Assembly: GCA_964030475.1 (NCBI GenBank)
Contig: CAXIPT010000001.1
Coordinates: 23,094,776-23,158,775 of the forward strand
DNA length: 64,000 bases
Source of the DNA: Tethya wilhelma
Taxonomy: Eukaryota > Porifera > Demospongiae > Tethyida > Tethyidae
Reading direction: 5' to 3'
Shown here: positions 22,830 to 35,400 of the stretch, piece by piece
Layout: the number at the start of each line of letters is the position of its first letter
Position numbering within the stretch: the first letter of the stretch is position 1
The notes under the pieces: model-generated
Told to the model about the DNA's origin: nothing
What the model saw: the letters and a program-made list of their open reading frames with translations, nothing else
Databases searched by the model: none
Made by a program: the position numbers and the translations under genes

Positions 22830-23029
22830 CATCTAAACAATTATTTCTTATAGCTGTTGTGAGTACATATAAGATAATATACAGAGGATAGTACAATGAT
22901 GAGTATGCTATTTACACAATATTAGTCACTTATTTAGAGGCTGAAGACTTTTCCGCAGTCCATGTTTGGAACTGCCTTCAAACTTCATCGTCCATCCTTT
23001 AGCAAAAGAATGCCCACGAATACTGAATA

Positions 23030-23650
23030 CTGAAGAAACTTCTCAAAAATAAAGCAGAGGTGAAGAAGAGCACAAGCACATGTTCACGAGTTAGACCACT
23101 TACCAGTATCGAATGTAATGCTATACGTTACATGGCTGGGTATGTAGCCATCACCTTGCTGAAGAAGCACAGAAGGCCAACTAAAAGCAGCTCACGTGTC
23201 AAAAGTCGAAATGACTTCTATGTAAAGATCTTGAGAAAGATGAAGGCTGAAGATCTTCCTGGAGAAGTTCAAAGTGTAGCTGACTACACTCGATTGTGGG
23301 GAGAGCTGTTGGACAGAGGTGGTCTATATCATATTAATGATGAGGTAAACTATACTGTAATAATATTATGACTTGCAACTTGAGTCTATTGTATTTGATA
23401 CACTGTCTAGGTCTACCGATTGATGGAGGCAATTGAACTGAGTGTAAGAAGATTTTTCAACACGGACTCAGTCCAACCAGAAGCTGATCAAAATCTTTAA
23501 AAAATTACCTTAAATGCTGTTCTGTCAAATGACACAATCTTGACAATATGGGAGTCAATCACCGGAGATATTCCCGAAAGATATGAACAATACAGCATTG
23601 ACTTGCTACTTGCTGTAACTGAGCTATGGATCTATCCATTAATAACTGAA
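23030..23650 (+). pseudogene. Transposase-like C-terminal exons (AIRYMAGYV, LLDRGGL)
   Basis: The exon ending at 23344 reads LTSIECNAIRYMAGYVAITL, KILRKMKAEDLPGEVQSVAD and LLDRGGLYHINDE. The exon from 23411 reads VYRLMEAIELSVRRFFNTDS, then an in-frame stop (23500-23502), then continues ILTIWESITGDIPERYEQYS and LLLAVTELW. The second exon parallels the minus-strand exons at 17272-17765. Decayed. Confidence 0.55.
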
Positions 23651-23689
23651 GGACAAGCCTGGAATCTTTTTGCTTCTCTTTAGGGACAA

Positions 23690-24265
23690 CTGGTGGCTGT
23701 AAAGGTAGACCATACTCGCCATGTTTCAGTGCTACAGCGTTGCCGATGAAATGTTGACCACATGTACCCCCTAGCAGCTGAAGGCAACTTATGCTTAGTG
23801 CTAGCATCAGTAATGCAGGTATTGATTTTGTTGGCTAGATACATGGCCACACTTGCAACTTTTGAGTCATCCATTTCTTCTAGACACTTCAAAAAACCTT
23901 GCATATCTTTTCCTTTAGGGGAACATTGGATTAATTGTTCATTCTTCAACGAAGATGTACAATCCTTAAAAAAGGTTGAAAAACCACAGCCACCCAAGTC
24001 TTCTTCTAAGCAATCCTATAATTATTAATCAGGGGAATCATAAATTTCAGTCTGCATAGTTATTCAATGACTTACATTACATGCATTTGCAAGGCAGCTG
24101 CTGGTTTGTTCCACCTCTTGCAACTCTTCCATTGGATCAGCAATGCTATCGTCTGTGCAGCAGCTCCAGTCACTTTCACTACTAGTAGAAGGAAGCTCGC
24201 CAATTGGGTAGTTCTGAAAAGAACTGGTTGAATCAACACCACTAAAACTTGCCTCATCAATCGTT
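23690..24265 (-). CDS. Transposon right-end gene, first two exons
   Basis: The first exon begins in or near MAEATIDEASFSGVDSTSS and ends CLANACN before a GTAAGT donor near 24080. The second (acceptor ATTATAG) reads DCLEEDLGGCGFSTFFKDC, MDDSKVASVAMYLANKINTC and LPSAARGYMWSTFHRQRCST. The ARGYMWSTFH block commonly precedes the rest of such transposases, yet the following exons lie on the plus strand at 22330-23650. The gene therefore looks inverted internally, or the assembly does. Confidence 0.5.
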
Positions 24266-24428
24266 GCCTCTGCCATCTTCTTCCACTTGAATTTTACCGC
24301 CAAAGTCGTGCCATGCGCTTGCGCTGTTATACAGTGCCCGTATATCATTTCCGTTTTTTTTTCCCGTGGCCAGGACAAAGTGGCGCGAATAATCAATTAA
24401 TATCCACGGTGAGTATGTATTATCTATG

Positions 24429-26770
24429 CCTAAACAAACAAACATAAAAAACTTGTACACGGACATTTGCAAATTTATCCAAAAACTCAGAAGCACATAC
24501 TATAGCAACACTATTTACCAAAACAAAAACCAAGATCAACATCAGAAACTAGCAAATGAAAAGAATGACAAAACTGCAAGAGACTCATTTAACAAACCTA
24601 AATACACTCCAAAGCCCTTCAAAGAAAGACATTACCCTAATGATAAACTCGAAACCTTTATCCATAGAATGAGACTAGAAATCATTGATGAAACAAAACA
24701 CAAACAAACCAAATCAGACAACATGACAAGAAGAGAACAAAAAGCACTAAATGAACTCAAACACAATAAACACATAATCATAAACAAAGCAGACAAAGGA
24801 TCAACAGTTGTCATCCAAGATAGAGAGGACTATGTAAACGAGGGACTTAAACACCTTAACGACCCTCAAATATATGAAAAGCTACCTCATGACACTACTG
24901 ACAAACATAAGGACCTCATTAATGATAAACTAGAAAGATTACATGAAAATGGATTTCTAAAAAAAGAATGGTAGAATATTGCAAACCATCAAATAGAGCA
25001 AGAACATCCAGACTATACTTCCTTTAAAAAATACACAAAAACCAAATGTCAATCAGACCGATTGTGTCTAGCTGTAACAGCATTACAGAAAACATTTCAA
25101 AATTTGTCGACACATGGCTACAACCCTTTGTTAAAAGCCTATCACCACACATCAAAGACAGTAATGAATTCATCAATCTCATCGAAAAAAACAAAATTCC
25201 TACAAACAGTATTCTAGTATCAATAGATGTAACATCCTTATACACAAACATACCGCACACAGATGGCGTAGAAAAAATAACCACATTTTAAGCCGAACAC
25301 CCGGATGCATACAAATACCCGGAACAACCACATGTACTTGTAATCAAGGAGCTAATGAAAATGGTACTAGAAAACAATATCTTTACATTTGACGATCAAT
25401 TCTATAAACAACTACAAGGAATAGCAATGGGGACCAAAATGGCCCTAAGTTATGCAAACATCTTCATGGGAATAATTGAAGAAATAATGATCAACCTATC
25501 AAAGGAAAACATAAACCTATGGAAACGCTTTATAGATGATATTTTCCTAATTTGGGTAGGATCTCGTGAGAAACTTAAAGAATTTATCTCAGCAATCAAC
25601 CAAATACACCCAATGATTAAATTCACATTCAGAGCAGATGAAAACAAACTAATGTTCCTAGATCTAGAACTATACAAAGGAGAAAGATTTAGTGCAACAA
25701 ACGTACTTGACATAAAAACACACATCAAAAAAAAACAATAAACAACTATATGTACACGCCGAATCATACCACCCCACTGAAACTAAGAAAGCTATAATGA
25801 TTGGAGAGACCACGAGATACCTAAGAACTAACTCAAACAAGGACAATTTCATGAACATGCAGGAGAAGCTAATAGCTAAACTTGATGAAAGAGGTTACCC
25901 ACCAAGAGAAACAAAAACACCATAATAGACACCTCACCTTAAAAAGGAAAAACAAACCCAAAAGACTCAACCAAACATTCTTAGTTACAACCTACAATTA
26001 AGATACCAAACGAATCAAAAACGTAATCAGAAAACACTGAAAATCAATTAAAAATGACCAGACCCTTAAACAAATCTTTCCCAAACCACCCCTAGTAGTA
26101 ACTAGAGGTAACAAATCACTTAGAAACCTCCTAGTCAGAGCTAAACTAGCCCCACTGTCAAAAGACTCCACGAAAGAGACCAGTCAAACAAACACCCCTA
26201 CCAATCCAATCACCATTGAAGAAAAATATCCACTCAACCTGTTCCAAGATAAATTAAATAACTTCACTAACCCCATTAGAAAATGCAAAAAAAACTATTT
26301 TACCTGTAAAATCCTAAGCACTAACACTTTCGCAATAAGCACCCATGACATAACCAAACACCCGATAAAGCTGCCTGTCCCTTATGAAAAATACAATTGC
26401 GACACCAAAAACATATATCTAGCCATTTGCACACATAAAGATTGTAAAGCACAATACGTTGGAATGTCAACTAGACCAATTAAATACCGAATATTTGAAC
26501 ACCTACAATCAAATAGCTCAGGCATAGGAAAACACATACAGAACAGTAACCACAAACGAGCAGACATAAAATTCCAGATCCTAGAAATGGCACTCCTTCA
26601 CCTTGATAGAGAAAATTTAAACACATGGTTAAAACAGAGAGAATATTATTATTGGATATGCAAATTAGGAACTTTAACCAAACTTTCAAACAAAGGCCTA
26701 AATAAAACAATCTATGATAATAACAAATGAGATCAAACCCACATCACCAATACAAGCTATAAAGCACAGG
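24429..26770 (+). mobile_element. Penelope-like element, 3' half: reverse transcriptase and GIY-YIG endonuclease
   Basis: The coding order is NLYTDICKFIQKLRSTYY, KPKYTPKPFKERHYPND, HIIINKADKGSTVVIQDRED, RPIVSSCNSITENISKFVDT, SLYTNIPH, LQGIAMGTKMALSYANIFMG and the catalytic RFIDDIFLIW (near 25526-25555), then FLDLELYK. A GIY-YIG domain closes the element (QYVGMSTRPIKYRIFEHLQS, about 26450-26730; stop at 26728-26730). In-frame stops at 24974, 25291 and 25741 and a frame change near 25925-26460 make it non-functional. RT plus C-terminal GIY-YIG defines a canonical endonuclease-bearing Penelope-like element. Confidence 0.92.
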
Positions 26771-26984
26771 CGCATGCAGTTCCCACCCATCCTGACTGTA
26801 TCACTATAATATGTCACAGTTTTCCATTAGAGAATCCCACAAACGCTTCCTATTTGGAAAGAGTAAACTAACCAGTTGAGACGGGACTTGCTCTTTTACG
26901 TATGCCAAAATTTCATCCTGAGAAAAACTGTTGAGAATTTTTGTTCACTCACCAACGTTAAGCAACCTTACTTTGGGCACCTTT

Positions 26985-27333
26985 CTTAGCACACTTGCCT
27001 GTCTTCTTTGATGCACAAACTTTGCTCTCCCCAGTGCTTGTGCGTGCCATGGCCACGTGGCTCGAGTTTATGACTACCATGGAAACCGCGTGCATGGTAT
27101 GCATCCAGTTTGTGGTTTGTACTAATTTCAGACTCGATTTGGGTCACTGTTACATGCCCTCTACCGCCTTCGGCGGTCGATAAGCCCTTGGTGTCATCTA
27201 TGTTCATAAGCTCAATTGTAGACAAAGAAATGAACTCGCTCAATCTGACAACCATTCCTATCTTGTTTGTTCATTTTTTACGATTTGGCCATTCCCATGT
27301 TTGATTTACATTTCTAATGTTTTTTGTACTTGT
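26985..27333. repeat. Repeat-derived stretch with MITE B half-copy (27229-27333)
   Basis: The 27229-27333 part matches 4020-4130 (AATGAACTCGCTCAATCT, ACGATTTGGCCATTCC) and ends GTACTTGT like MITE B. The preceding minus-strand open frame contains a short GC palindrome (ACCGCCTTCGGCGGTCG) and is probably non-coding repeat. Confidence 0.55.
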
Positions 27334-27489
27334 TTCTTCCATTTTTTCCGAATAATTGTTTATAATATCGAATTTGGTCTTCAGCCTGAGCAGAGAACTT
27401 GCCTAGCAACTTGTGACAGCTCGCCCCAAGTTGAGTCATGCCTTTCAGAGATAACTGAAATCTGAACTCTCAAGTTAGCAATGTGATTA

Positions 27490-27690
27490 TGTCAATTACT
27501 TGTGTGTCTTGTTAGCTATTGACTTCCCTACTGAAGAAAGGAACACAGAGAACGAGAGGATAGGATCTAAGACAGAACTTGGGGCACTGCACAGCATGCT
27601 TGCAATAGATTCTAAATAATGCACACTTGAATGTGGAAAGGGTCTTTAGGCTAGCTAGCTTAATAATAATGCATGAGTTTAGAAATAGTC
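27490..27690. repeat. Repeat A, inverted partial copy lacking the MITE
   Basis: Its reverse complement aligns with 3237-3330 joined to 3665-3765 (CGTTCTCTGTGTT, TTCAGTAGGGAA, TAGCTAACAAGACACA). This gives the empty-site comparison for the MITE at 3331-3664. Confidence 0.65.
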
Positions 27691-27714
27691 CGTTTCATTT
27701 AACAAAGTATTTTG

Positions 27715-27890
27715 ATTGCTTTGAAATGAGAACGTGACGTTACGTCCGGACTGCCGTTTTCACATATCTAGGTCATGTGCGCCATATGCAGCAATACAAA
27801 ATCATCAATGTTTAGACTGCCATAAGACCTCGGGTATACCGTATATCTAAATAACAGAACCACCACGTTAAAATTTGGACTATCAGCTTT
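27715..27890. repeat. Dispersed repeat D, copy 1
   Basis: It matches 56385-56545 in the same orientation. Shared blocks include GAACGTGACGT, GGACTGCC, GGTCATGTGC and ATACCGTATATCTAAATAA-like sequence. A weaker third copy may lie near 56860-56950. Confidence 0.6.
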
Positions 27891-28139
27891 GACACAGAGG
27901 TTGTTCAACGTCTCTAGCTCTTACTGATCCTGAGAAATACCAGTATAAACAACGGGTATTGGAAACAGATAAAGCTGGTCTGATTGAGCCTTGCTAAACA
28001 CAAGAAGCTCTCAAGAATTATGCGGCTCATACCGTACAGCTAGCTAGTCTTTTAATACTTTAATATATTGTATTAATTTTGGAAGAATTACTGGGCATGT
28101 ACATGTCAAAGGTAGCTAGTTCACATGCATTGACCATTT

Positions 28140-29260
28140 TGGTTACTTTATTTCAGTCATGACTGTAAAAAAACAAAGCAAAAAGGAGAAAAGAAGTCTT
28201 TCTTCGTCTCCCTTCAGAAAGTGATAAAATGCGACAACTGTGGATAAATCTCAATGAAAGCACTCTTAAAGAACACCACAAGGTATGCAGCGATCACTTT
28301 CCAAATGGAGACAAATCACAGCTACCTTCTCTTTCCCTTGGTCCAAGATTTGTTTCACCCAAGAAACCTGACACAGAACGAGGCAAGCGAGCAGCAAAAA
28401 GGATGTCTCTCTTTGTTGCCCCAAAACCGAAACACTCGAAGAGAATGTAATTGTCATTGTGTCACGAAAGTGAAACAAGCGAAGATCCCGTCTTCACGAT
28501 CAGCTACACCTGGCCCAATGTCTGTACAAGCAGGAGAGCAATTGATGAGTGATTATTCTTTCCATGAACTACCATCAGAAAGTCTAGACTCTTCATGTGC
28601 TTGTATGACAAAGGCGAGTGTCACAAGGCAGAACTGGTCAGCAAAGCATTGATAGCCCGTATTGAGTTTGTAGAATCAGAAAATAAGACCCTTTAAGCAA
28701 AACTAGACAGTCTAAAACCCAATCCATTCAGTCTAGATTCTATAGTACACAGTGAAAAACTTGTTCATTTTTATACTGGATTCTCATCCCACTTGTTGCA
28801 TTCTAGATCCACTGAATCAATTATTCCTGACACTTGTGAAATTAAGACTTAACCTCAGAGAACGGGATCTAGCATTCAAATTTGATATTTTAACTGGAAG
28901 AGTATCCAAATATTTCATTACATATACATTTTTTTTGTATCATTATTTGAAAGAAATTAACTGGATGCCATCAGCTGATGAGATTCGTGGAACTCTACCC
29001 CATGCTTTTAAAGATAATTATCCTGATACATACACTATCATCGACGGAAGTGAAGTATTCATTGAGAAGCCTAGTGATCTACATCTACAGTCATCTACGT
29101 AGAGTGATTACAAACACCATAACACTAAAATTTTTGCTGGGGTGCTCTCCAAATGGAGCTGTAATGTATGTCTCACCTTTAGAGCAAGCGATCAATTTTC
29201 GGACGCCGTTTCTGACTTACCTGTAGATGCTACTGCTTTGAGACTACGACCACAAGATAG
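28140..29260 (+). pseudogene. THAP-domain / DDE_Tnp_4 transposase (ISL2EU/Harbinger-like), decayed
   Basis: An N-terminal THAP zinc-finger tail reads RLPSESDKMRQLWINLN, VCSDHFPNGDKSQLPSLSLG and P-rich linker. After a broken linker with a coiled-coil piece (ARIEFVESENKTL), the DDE region reads LVKLRLNLRERDLAFKFDIL, YHYLKEINWMPSADEIRGTL, PHAFKDNYPDTYTIIDGSEV and KPSDLHLQSST. The residues TIIDGSE contain the expected first catalytic Asp. The rest of the catalytic core (YKHHNTKIFAGVL, then another frame) breaks off near 29260. The fusion of THAP and HARBI1-type DDE domains is known in ISL2EU-type transposons. Confidence 0.8.
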
Positions 29261-29721
29261 CCCATAAAAAATTACCTGAAGTTGTGCAAACTTCAAGCAC
29301 CACCCACCTACTGTAAGGCTTCCTTGCCCCAAAAAAGGGGTGTGTCTGAAAAAACATAAAACTATCGTATTTCGAACGGCAACTCCAAAAGACCTATAAA
29401 CTTATGCCAGAGCTGCCAAATCTGGAAGTCAAGAAGTTCAGTCTTCCTGCTACTCATATTCCAAGAGAGGGCCTAGTTGCAACTAGCACTGTTGTTATAT
29501 TAAGCCGAAATATCATTGAGATCGAGTGATCAAATTTCGGACCCTATTTTCACTGTTTTTGCTGGATTTAAGCAGCTATTGAGAAGGCAAGCAAGTTTTG
29601 AGTAGATATACATGTAGAGCAGCTTACTATTAGCTTTGATATGCAGTTTGATATTGCTTTGTCCAGTATTTTGCCAGCTGTCCAAGTCGCACCTATATCG
29701 GTATAGTCTGTAGGTACGATT

Positions 29722-29785
29722 ATGTATATTCATGGCCATCTGTACCATTCCTATGTACCCAGTACTACCGTACTGGGAATATTAC
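29722..29785. repeat. Solo terminus of repeat A (inverted)
   Basis: It contains CATTCCTATGTACCCAGTAC followed by TACCGTACTGGGAATATT, the same hairpin terminus as at 2813 and 58543, in opposite orientation. Confidence 0.75.
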
Positions 29786-32440
29786 ACATGCACATTCACA
29801 CACTCACATGCATCCACCCACCTACCTGCAACACAACTTCATTGAATTACTCATATAAAACCAATTTTAAAAAATTTCAAAATGATGCTCATTCTCCCCA
29901 TTCTTTTGATTACTTTTCCTTGCAGCTTGGTTCGCCTACTTAGATGCATGTCCTGTAAGAAAAATATTGTCCATACGATATGTTCAACTTCTGGCAGCAA
30001 TGTCATACCAGATAGACTTTAGTGTTCATGTGTGTGTGTGTCTGTGTGTGTTAAACTGCATGCTAGAGGTAGAATCACAGTCAGATTCCATAATACCATT
30101 GGAGGCAATTTTCATTGTTAAAATTTTTTTGCTACACACGCAAGTGGTGAAAAATTAAGCTTGCAAAAATTTCCTTATCTATATCCAAATGATAAATGGG
30201 TATTAAGCTCACTAGAGGAGAGTACATATGGGTGCACATCTTTTCGCACATTCCTTTGATCCTCATTTTTCGTTTGCATTATTGTATCCAAACCTACCTA
30301 GTGCTTTTCAGAAGTAGCAACTTTGTCAAGTGGGTATTTACCAATCAAAAGAAAGAATATCTTCTCTATAACATCCTTAATTGACAGTATGCATTGCATC
30401 AGGGAATGCTTGAATGAGTCGATTGTGGTTAGGAAGCTTCATCAAAAAAATGATTCTTTGCAACCAGTTCAATACCCATAGCCATTGGCCTGGACAAAAT
30501 GTAATATGTGTTATACCCTAAAATTTGAAAAAAAATTGTGTTAAAAATTCATGCAACAAATTTTTGCATTCATTTAAAGCTTTTATAGCTTAGTGAGTTG
30601 CCATGTACTTCTATCAAGCTACAGTGCTTCTATGTAAGACAGCAAAACTTTTTATTTTGTCTTATTGCTTATTTTTGTATAAACTACGTATATACCTTTG
30701 TTTTTCAAATTTAAACCGTCAGTGTGGTTCAGTTAAATCCAGCGGATCTCTTCCATGTTTGCAGTACTTCTAGACATAGTTTACGAGACGTCATAACGTA
30801 ATAGTGCGTGCGCACGTGCTACATTCTATACAATATTCATTTAAATTCCAAGAACAGCTGTTCAGCGATGGCAAGCAACTCCACAGTGTTTACAACCGAT
30901 TCTTTTGAGAACCAAACCACAGAAGAGGGCCAAAGGAGTATACTCTTTCCTGAAAGATGTAGATTTCAAAGATCAACCTAGAGCAAAGGGAAGATGCACA
31001 ACTGTGACAAATCGCCGTATATCTCAAATTACTGCTAGAAAGGCTTCCAGAGGGAAGTGTAAGAACATAAACCCAGCTGAACAAAGTAACATACGGGTCA
31101 TTCCATATCAACTCAACACAAAAATGGACAGCCCACATCAGATTTCGACGAAACTTGGTATGCATATATAGTAATTGTGTGGTGAGTTTAAGTGGCCTTA
31201 CTTGTGTGTATACAGTTTACAAAAATGCAACTTTTTGGTAACCTAAGTCAATACAAATGCCTGTAACTTTTAAACCGTACACATTTAGAGTCTGCAACAA
31301 CTTTCATTACAAAGTGCATTAGTTGGGCTTCAAAACAATATGCATAGTTATGGTATTAAACTAGGAGTACACATCGTGCAAAATAGTGCCTCGCGCTAGC
31401 TTTGCATTCACCACTTATGCAGTATTGATAGATGATGATGCACTGAGCAATCAATCATAGACTAAGTGTTATGAATCACTGACTCAGTGATTTGTGCTTA
31501 ATTTTATAATCATACTGAGATTATGCAGACACAAAAAAGACCTCCTCACCTGTCATATACCACTGAGCTAGAAGAGCGAAAGACCACTTGATCAGGGTGA
31601 GTAACCAAGCTGCTAGCTGACTGTGAGAAATACATGCACATAGCTGCTATCAGCCATTAATACACTAATGTGGCCATGCAGCTAGCAGTGAACAGCCATG
31701 CAGGCCATGATCTAGAATAATTATTGTTGATGATTATCATCTGTTTCTCTCTAGTATATTGGAGCCTTCTTTTGCCTTCTAGCTGTTACTCTTGCACAAA
31801 AACAGACTCTTGCTCACTAAAACCAAAGATACTGAGCATCATGATACATAGAGGCGCGAGCACCCTGCAGGCGCTAGGCCTGTTGAGCTACTAAGTAACG
31901 ATCTTTCAGTCGTTACGCGCGCAGACAGGAAGTCCAATGGTTTGACCCAATTTTATTTGCAGCCCGAAAGAGCATTACGTCATTTATTATTGAGCTCATT
32001 AACAACGCGCATTTCTGAGTTTCTGTTTGACAGACTATTGTTCACGAACTACGTAAGCTGCGCTCTTCAGACAAATACCAATCAACTAAGGAGCTTCCTC
32101 TGATGCTGGTGACCTTTAAAATTTCTGAAAAGGATGTAAGGAAGCGTTGAAATAGGCCTGTTTCTTCGCGTGGTTTTCTCAGATGTGACAAAATGTGTGC
32201 TACAGACTGCTCCCACACTCCGTACCTGACCTTTATTTTTCATGGCCAATGCCTGCAAAGGTTAGTTGAAAGGTAGAGCTGTACTTTTATTAGCGTTTGA
32301 AATGTTTCACAGCATGCTTAGCAGACTGTTGGAGTTCATGAATAATAGCAAATTTCAATTATATAGCATGAATGTTTCTGTTCTATTTACATTTAAAAAA
32401 TGGTTAAAAACTGAAAATAGTCTGCTATTCACTTGTTCTA
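29786..32440. other. No supported gene
   Basis: The segment 30385-30483 is the inverted twin of 22179-22281. A lysine/arginine-rich open frame (30905-31171) is present but has no splice or family support. GC-rich spots lie near 30800 and 31905. Confidence 0.4.
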
Positions 32441-32441
32441 T

Positions 32442-35400
32442 TCAAATTAAATCATTAGCACTCTCTTCAGAGTCATCCTCACTGGTGTCTGAGTCACAGT
32501 GACTATCTGTGTCCTGATCAGATGATCCCAATATATCATCCATTATACTATCAATGTCTCTCTCCAGGGAGTTGTAGTGGCTATCTGGTGGAGTTTGAGA
32601 ACTTTCAGGTCTCGAGTTAGCAGATGGAGTGTTGTTGCAGTTGGTGCATCTGCACCCTGCTCCACAGACTTGGCCGTTCTTCTTGCACCCACACCTATTA
32701 GTCTTGCATCCGGATTTGCAGCCACACCCCTTCAATAGTAAGTCAACTCTATTTCTAATTTTCTGCTTGTTTTCTTCAGTGTCCCACTGTATGTTAAGAG
32801 TTTCAGCATCTCGTAGCCAACCATTACTGTGCAATGGAGCCAGTCTCATGTCATTAATGTTGGCTTGTTGCCACATATGTAGGATCCAGCAACTACGGAG
32901 CCAATGGTACTGAAGTGCTTCCAATGAAGGTATCATCTCATCTTCAAAAGATATCCTATCCCAAATGGTCTGTCGGAGATAACTGAGCCATTGTGTGTGC
33001 TGATCCATTGGTGAATCCTCACTAGTAAATGAGTTGAAAGTAGATTCTGGTGTCTCCCCAAGAAATGCATTGGTATGCTTTTTGAAATACGCACACCCAA
33101 CTAACCGGATGAATGCTAGAAACGTACTCTCTGACTGTTTCTTCAATTCTGTAGCTGTGTAGGATACTGGCAAGCAAAGTGTGTCAGAGTCACCTTTGTG
33201 AATGAATTTTGCCTTTTCAAAAACACTTTGAAAAAATAGGTCTTACCTATCCCAGAAAAAAAGACACATAGTACAGACAAACATGGTTTGTACCAGGGCT
33301 GGTATTAGACTGCTGTTGATATGTGCTAGTTCAGGGTCTCTCTTTAAGAGATCGACAATGTTGTGCAAACCCAAGAGGTTTAGTTCTTTATCACTTGGCC
33401 TGCTTAGCTGAAAAATAATCTCTTGTCCAGGCAATACCAATGGGAGTCCAATATGATAGACATCAGTGTCTGGAGAGAGAATAAATATTTTGTTTCTGCT
33501 ACATTGTTTAACATGTATCCAAATACGGGTGTCTGATTCATCAACATCTGGTGTGCTGTAGTACATCCACCATGTTTTGTGACTTGTATTGCATGGTTAT
33601 CTTCTGTTGCACCAGATGTTACATACTTCTGTGTTTCATTTAGTTTTGACCTAATGTTGACGATTATGTACTGTGACAAAAAAATTGTTATTCCTCGTTT
33701 GCAATTTCTGCACTTTAGAGTCTCTTGCCATTTTGTAGGTACTTCTGCATCATCAAAAAAAACTGTGCAACTATGGTCACTGGAAGGTGAAGAATCACGT
33801 CGTTGCTGTTCAAAAATCTTTGGATTTTTAGCTAGATTTCCAGGGTGATCAAACAGTAAGTGCACCTCACAACTTCCCTTACAATAGTGTGGGAGTATGA
33901 ATCTTCTAATAATGAAACTTCCATAGTGAGCCATTGTGTGCTGACTATGAAGAGGCTTTGTATTAATCAAAAACATCCCTTGAAGTATGACAACTTCTGG
34001 CACCCAGTTGTTGGGGAGGTTATGAGTGATTACATTACCTTCATACCTTGTTTGGTAAAATTTTGTAGCAGTACTCTTTGCTCCTTTGATAGGTGATCCA
34101 TGCACATCACACAATGCTCTTGGCAGTTCCAAATACTGCTCACCAATCACATCTGGTTGAACACCCATTTTGTTAGCATATGATATTTTCCTTCTCATGC
34201 ATTCGTTTCATTTCTTGTTGTAGTGACTGAACCTTTTGTTTTGTTGGCTTTGATTTTGAGGCAAATGTTAGCAATCTCTTAGGTCATTGTGGTACTTTAG
34301 CACTTGGAGTTTTGAGAACGTATGCTTTAATTTTGAGTTCAAACATTTCTGTACCAATCTGATGGAAATTTAATAAGTCGTGTTTCTGAGCTTCATTCGC
34401 TGCAATTTTTCTGAAGGAATTTACTAACCCTCTGTTTTCTGTGATTTCATTGGCAGGTGGGAGTAGTTTAGCTTCCTCAAACAATTGTATTTGAGCTAGG
34501 ATGTTTTTTTCAGCTTTTATTACATTTGCTTTGGTTGTGTATACTTCACACGTTCGGTCTGCAGTCTGTGATGATTTTTCAAGGAAGATCTGTTTTTTAA
34601 TGCTGTCAAGGTACTTTACCCTTAAGGGAATGTACTTTGCTATACGACTGATATATTCTTTTGTTGGCCTGACTACAGTTTGACATCTTTGTTGATGAGC
34701 ATCTCGTGACTCTCATCTAAGCCCACTGAATGGAATGTGCGGCCTGTAATACTGATAGCAAACCCTCCATTTTCAAAAAACTCAACTAGATCTGTTGGCA
34801 TACGGAGAACATCGAGCATATGATTGGTAATAAGCTTTTGATATATTGGGTGATCAAAGGCAGTAAAATCTGCAGCCATTAATTTTATTGATGTCATTCT
34901 TAAGTGCCAATTTCCACTTTGGATGGCCAAGAATAGAGCAACATATGGCTTAAAATCTTCAAAAATAAATCTTGCCCAAAATTTCCAGGTGTCATCCAAT
35001 TGTGACATCTTGTTGATGAATAAATGGAAATTCTCTTGTAATTCTGGTAATTCCTCTTGGAATGAATTTATAACACATGAGACAGCTACAGCATCATACT
35101 TGTTTTCAAATTCAAGTAGTGTATGCTTAGCTGATTCTTGGACATCATTCAAGTTGTTTTCTCTGCAATAAACCTTCCCAGCACATGTCTATACAAGCCT
35201 TCCCATGTTTCAAGTAGAAAATGGTGTGTACGTTTAAAATTTGAACAACTTTGAATGGATAATGCAGGATAGCCAGTTACAGTAGCTAAGTCCTTCAGGC
35301 CTGCCTCAAAAACAGGCTTCATTAAACACTTTTGATAATTTCATAACAAGTGCCAGTCACCAGGATACGGAATTAGCCAGTTAAGCTCATCTCCATACTC

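Larger units (their letters stand above)
20204..24428. mobile_element. DNA transposon inserted in the Penelope element; TIR CATAGATAATACATAC, 7-bp TSD CCTAAAC
   Basis: The left end CATAGATAATACATACTCAC and the right end are inverted copies over about 28 bases. CCTAAAC lies on both sides (20197-20203 and 24429-24435). Deleting the insert re-joins the Penelope coding region (KGLSFVPKPK into the 24429 segment). Inside are a minus-strand DNA-binding/integrase-type N-terminus (20869-20385), a minisatellite, plus-strand transposase-like exons (22330-23650) and minus-strand exons from the right end (24265-23690). The 7-bp TSD does not fit the common 8-bp hAT/P or 4-bp TTAA classes. The interior between the Ns at 20305 and 22282 may be misassembled. 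Confidence 0.85.

Noticed and set aside
30905..31171. 88-codon basic open frame
   Set aside because: No recognised family and no splice support; both strands are equally open here.
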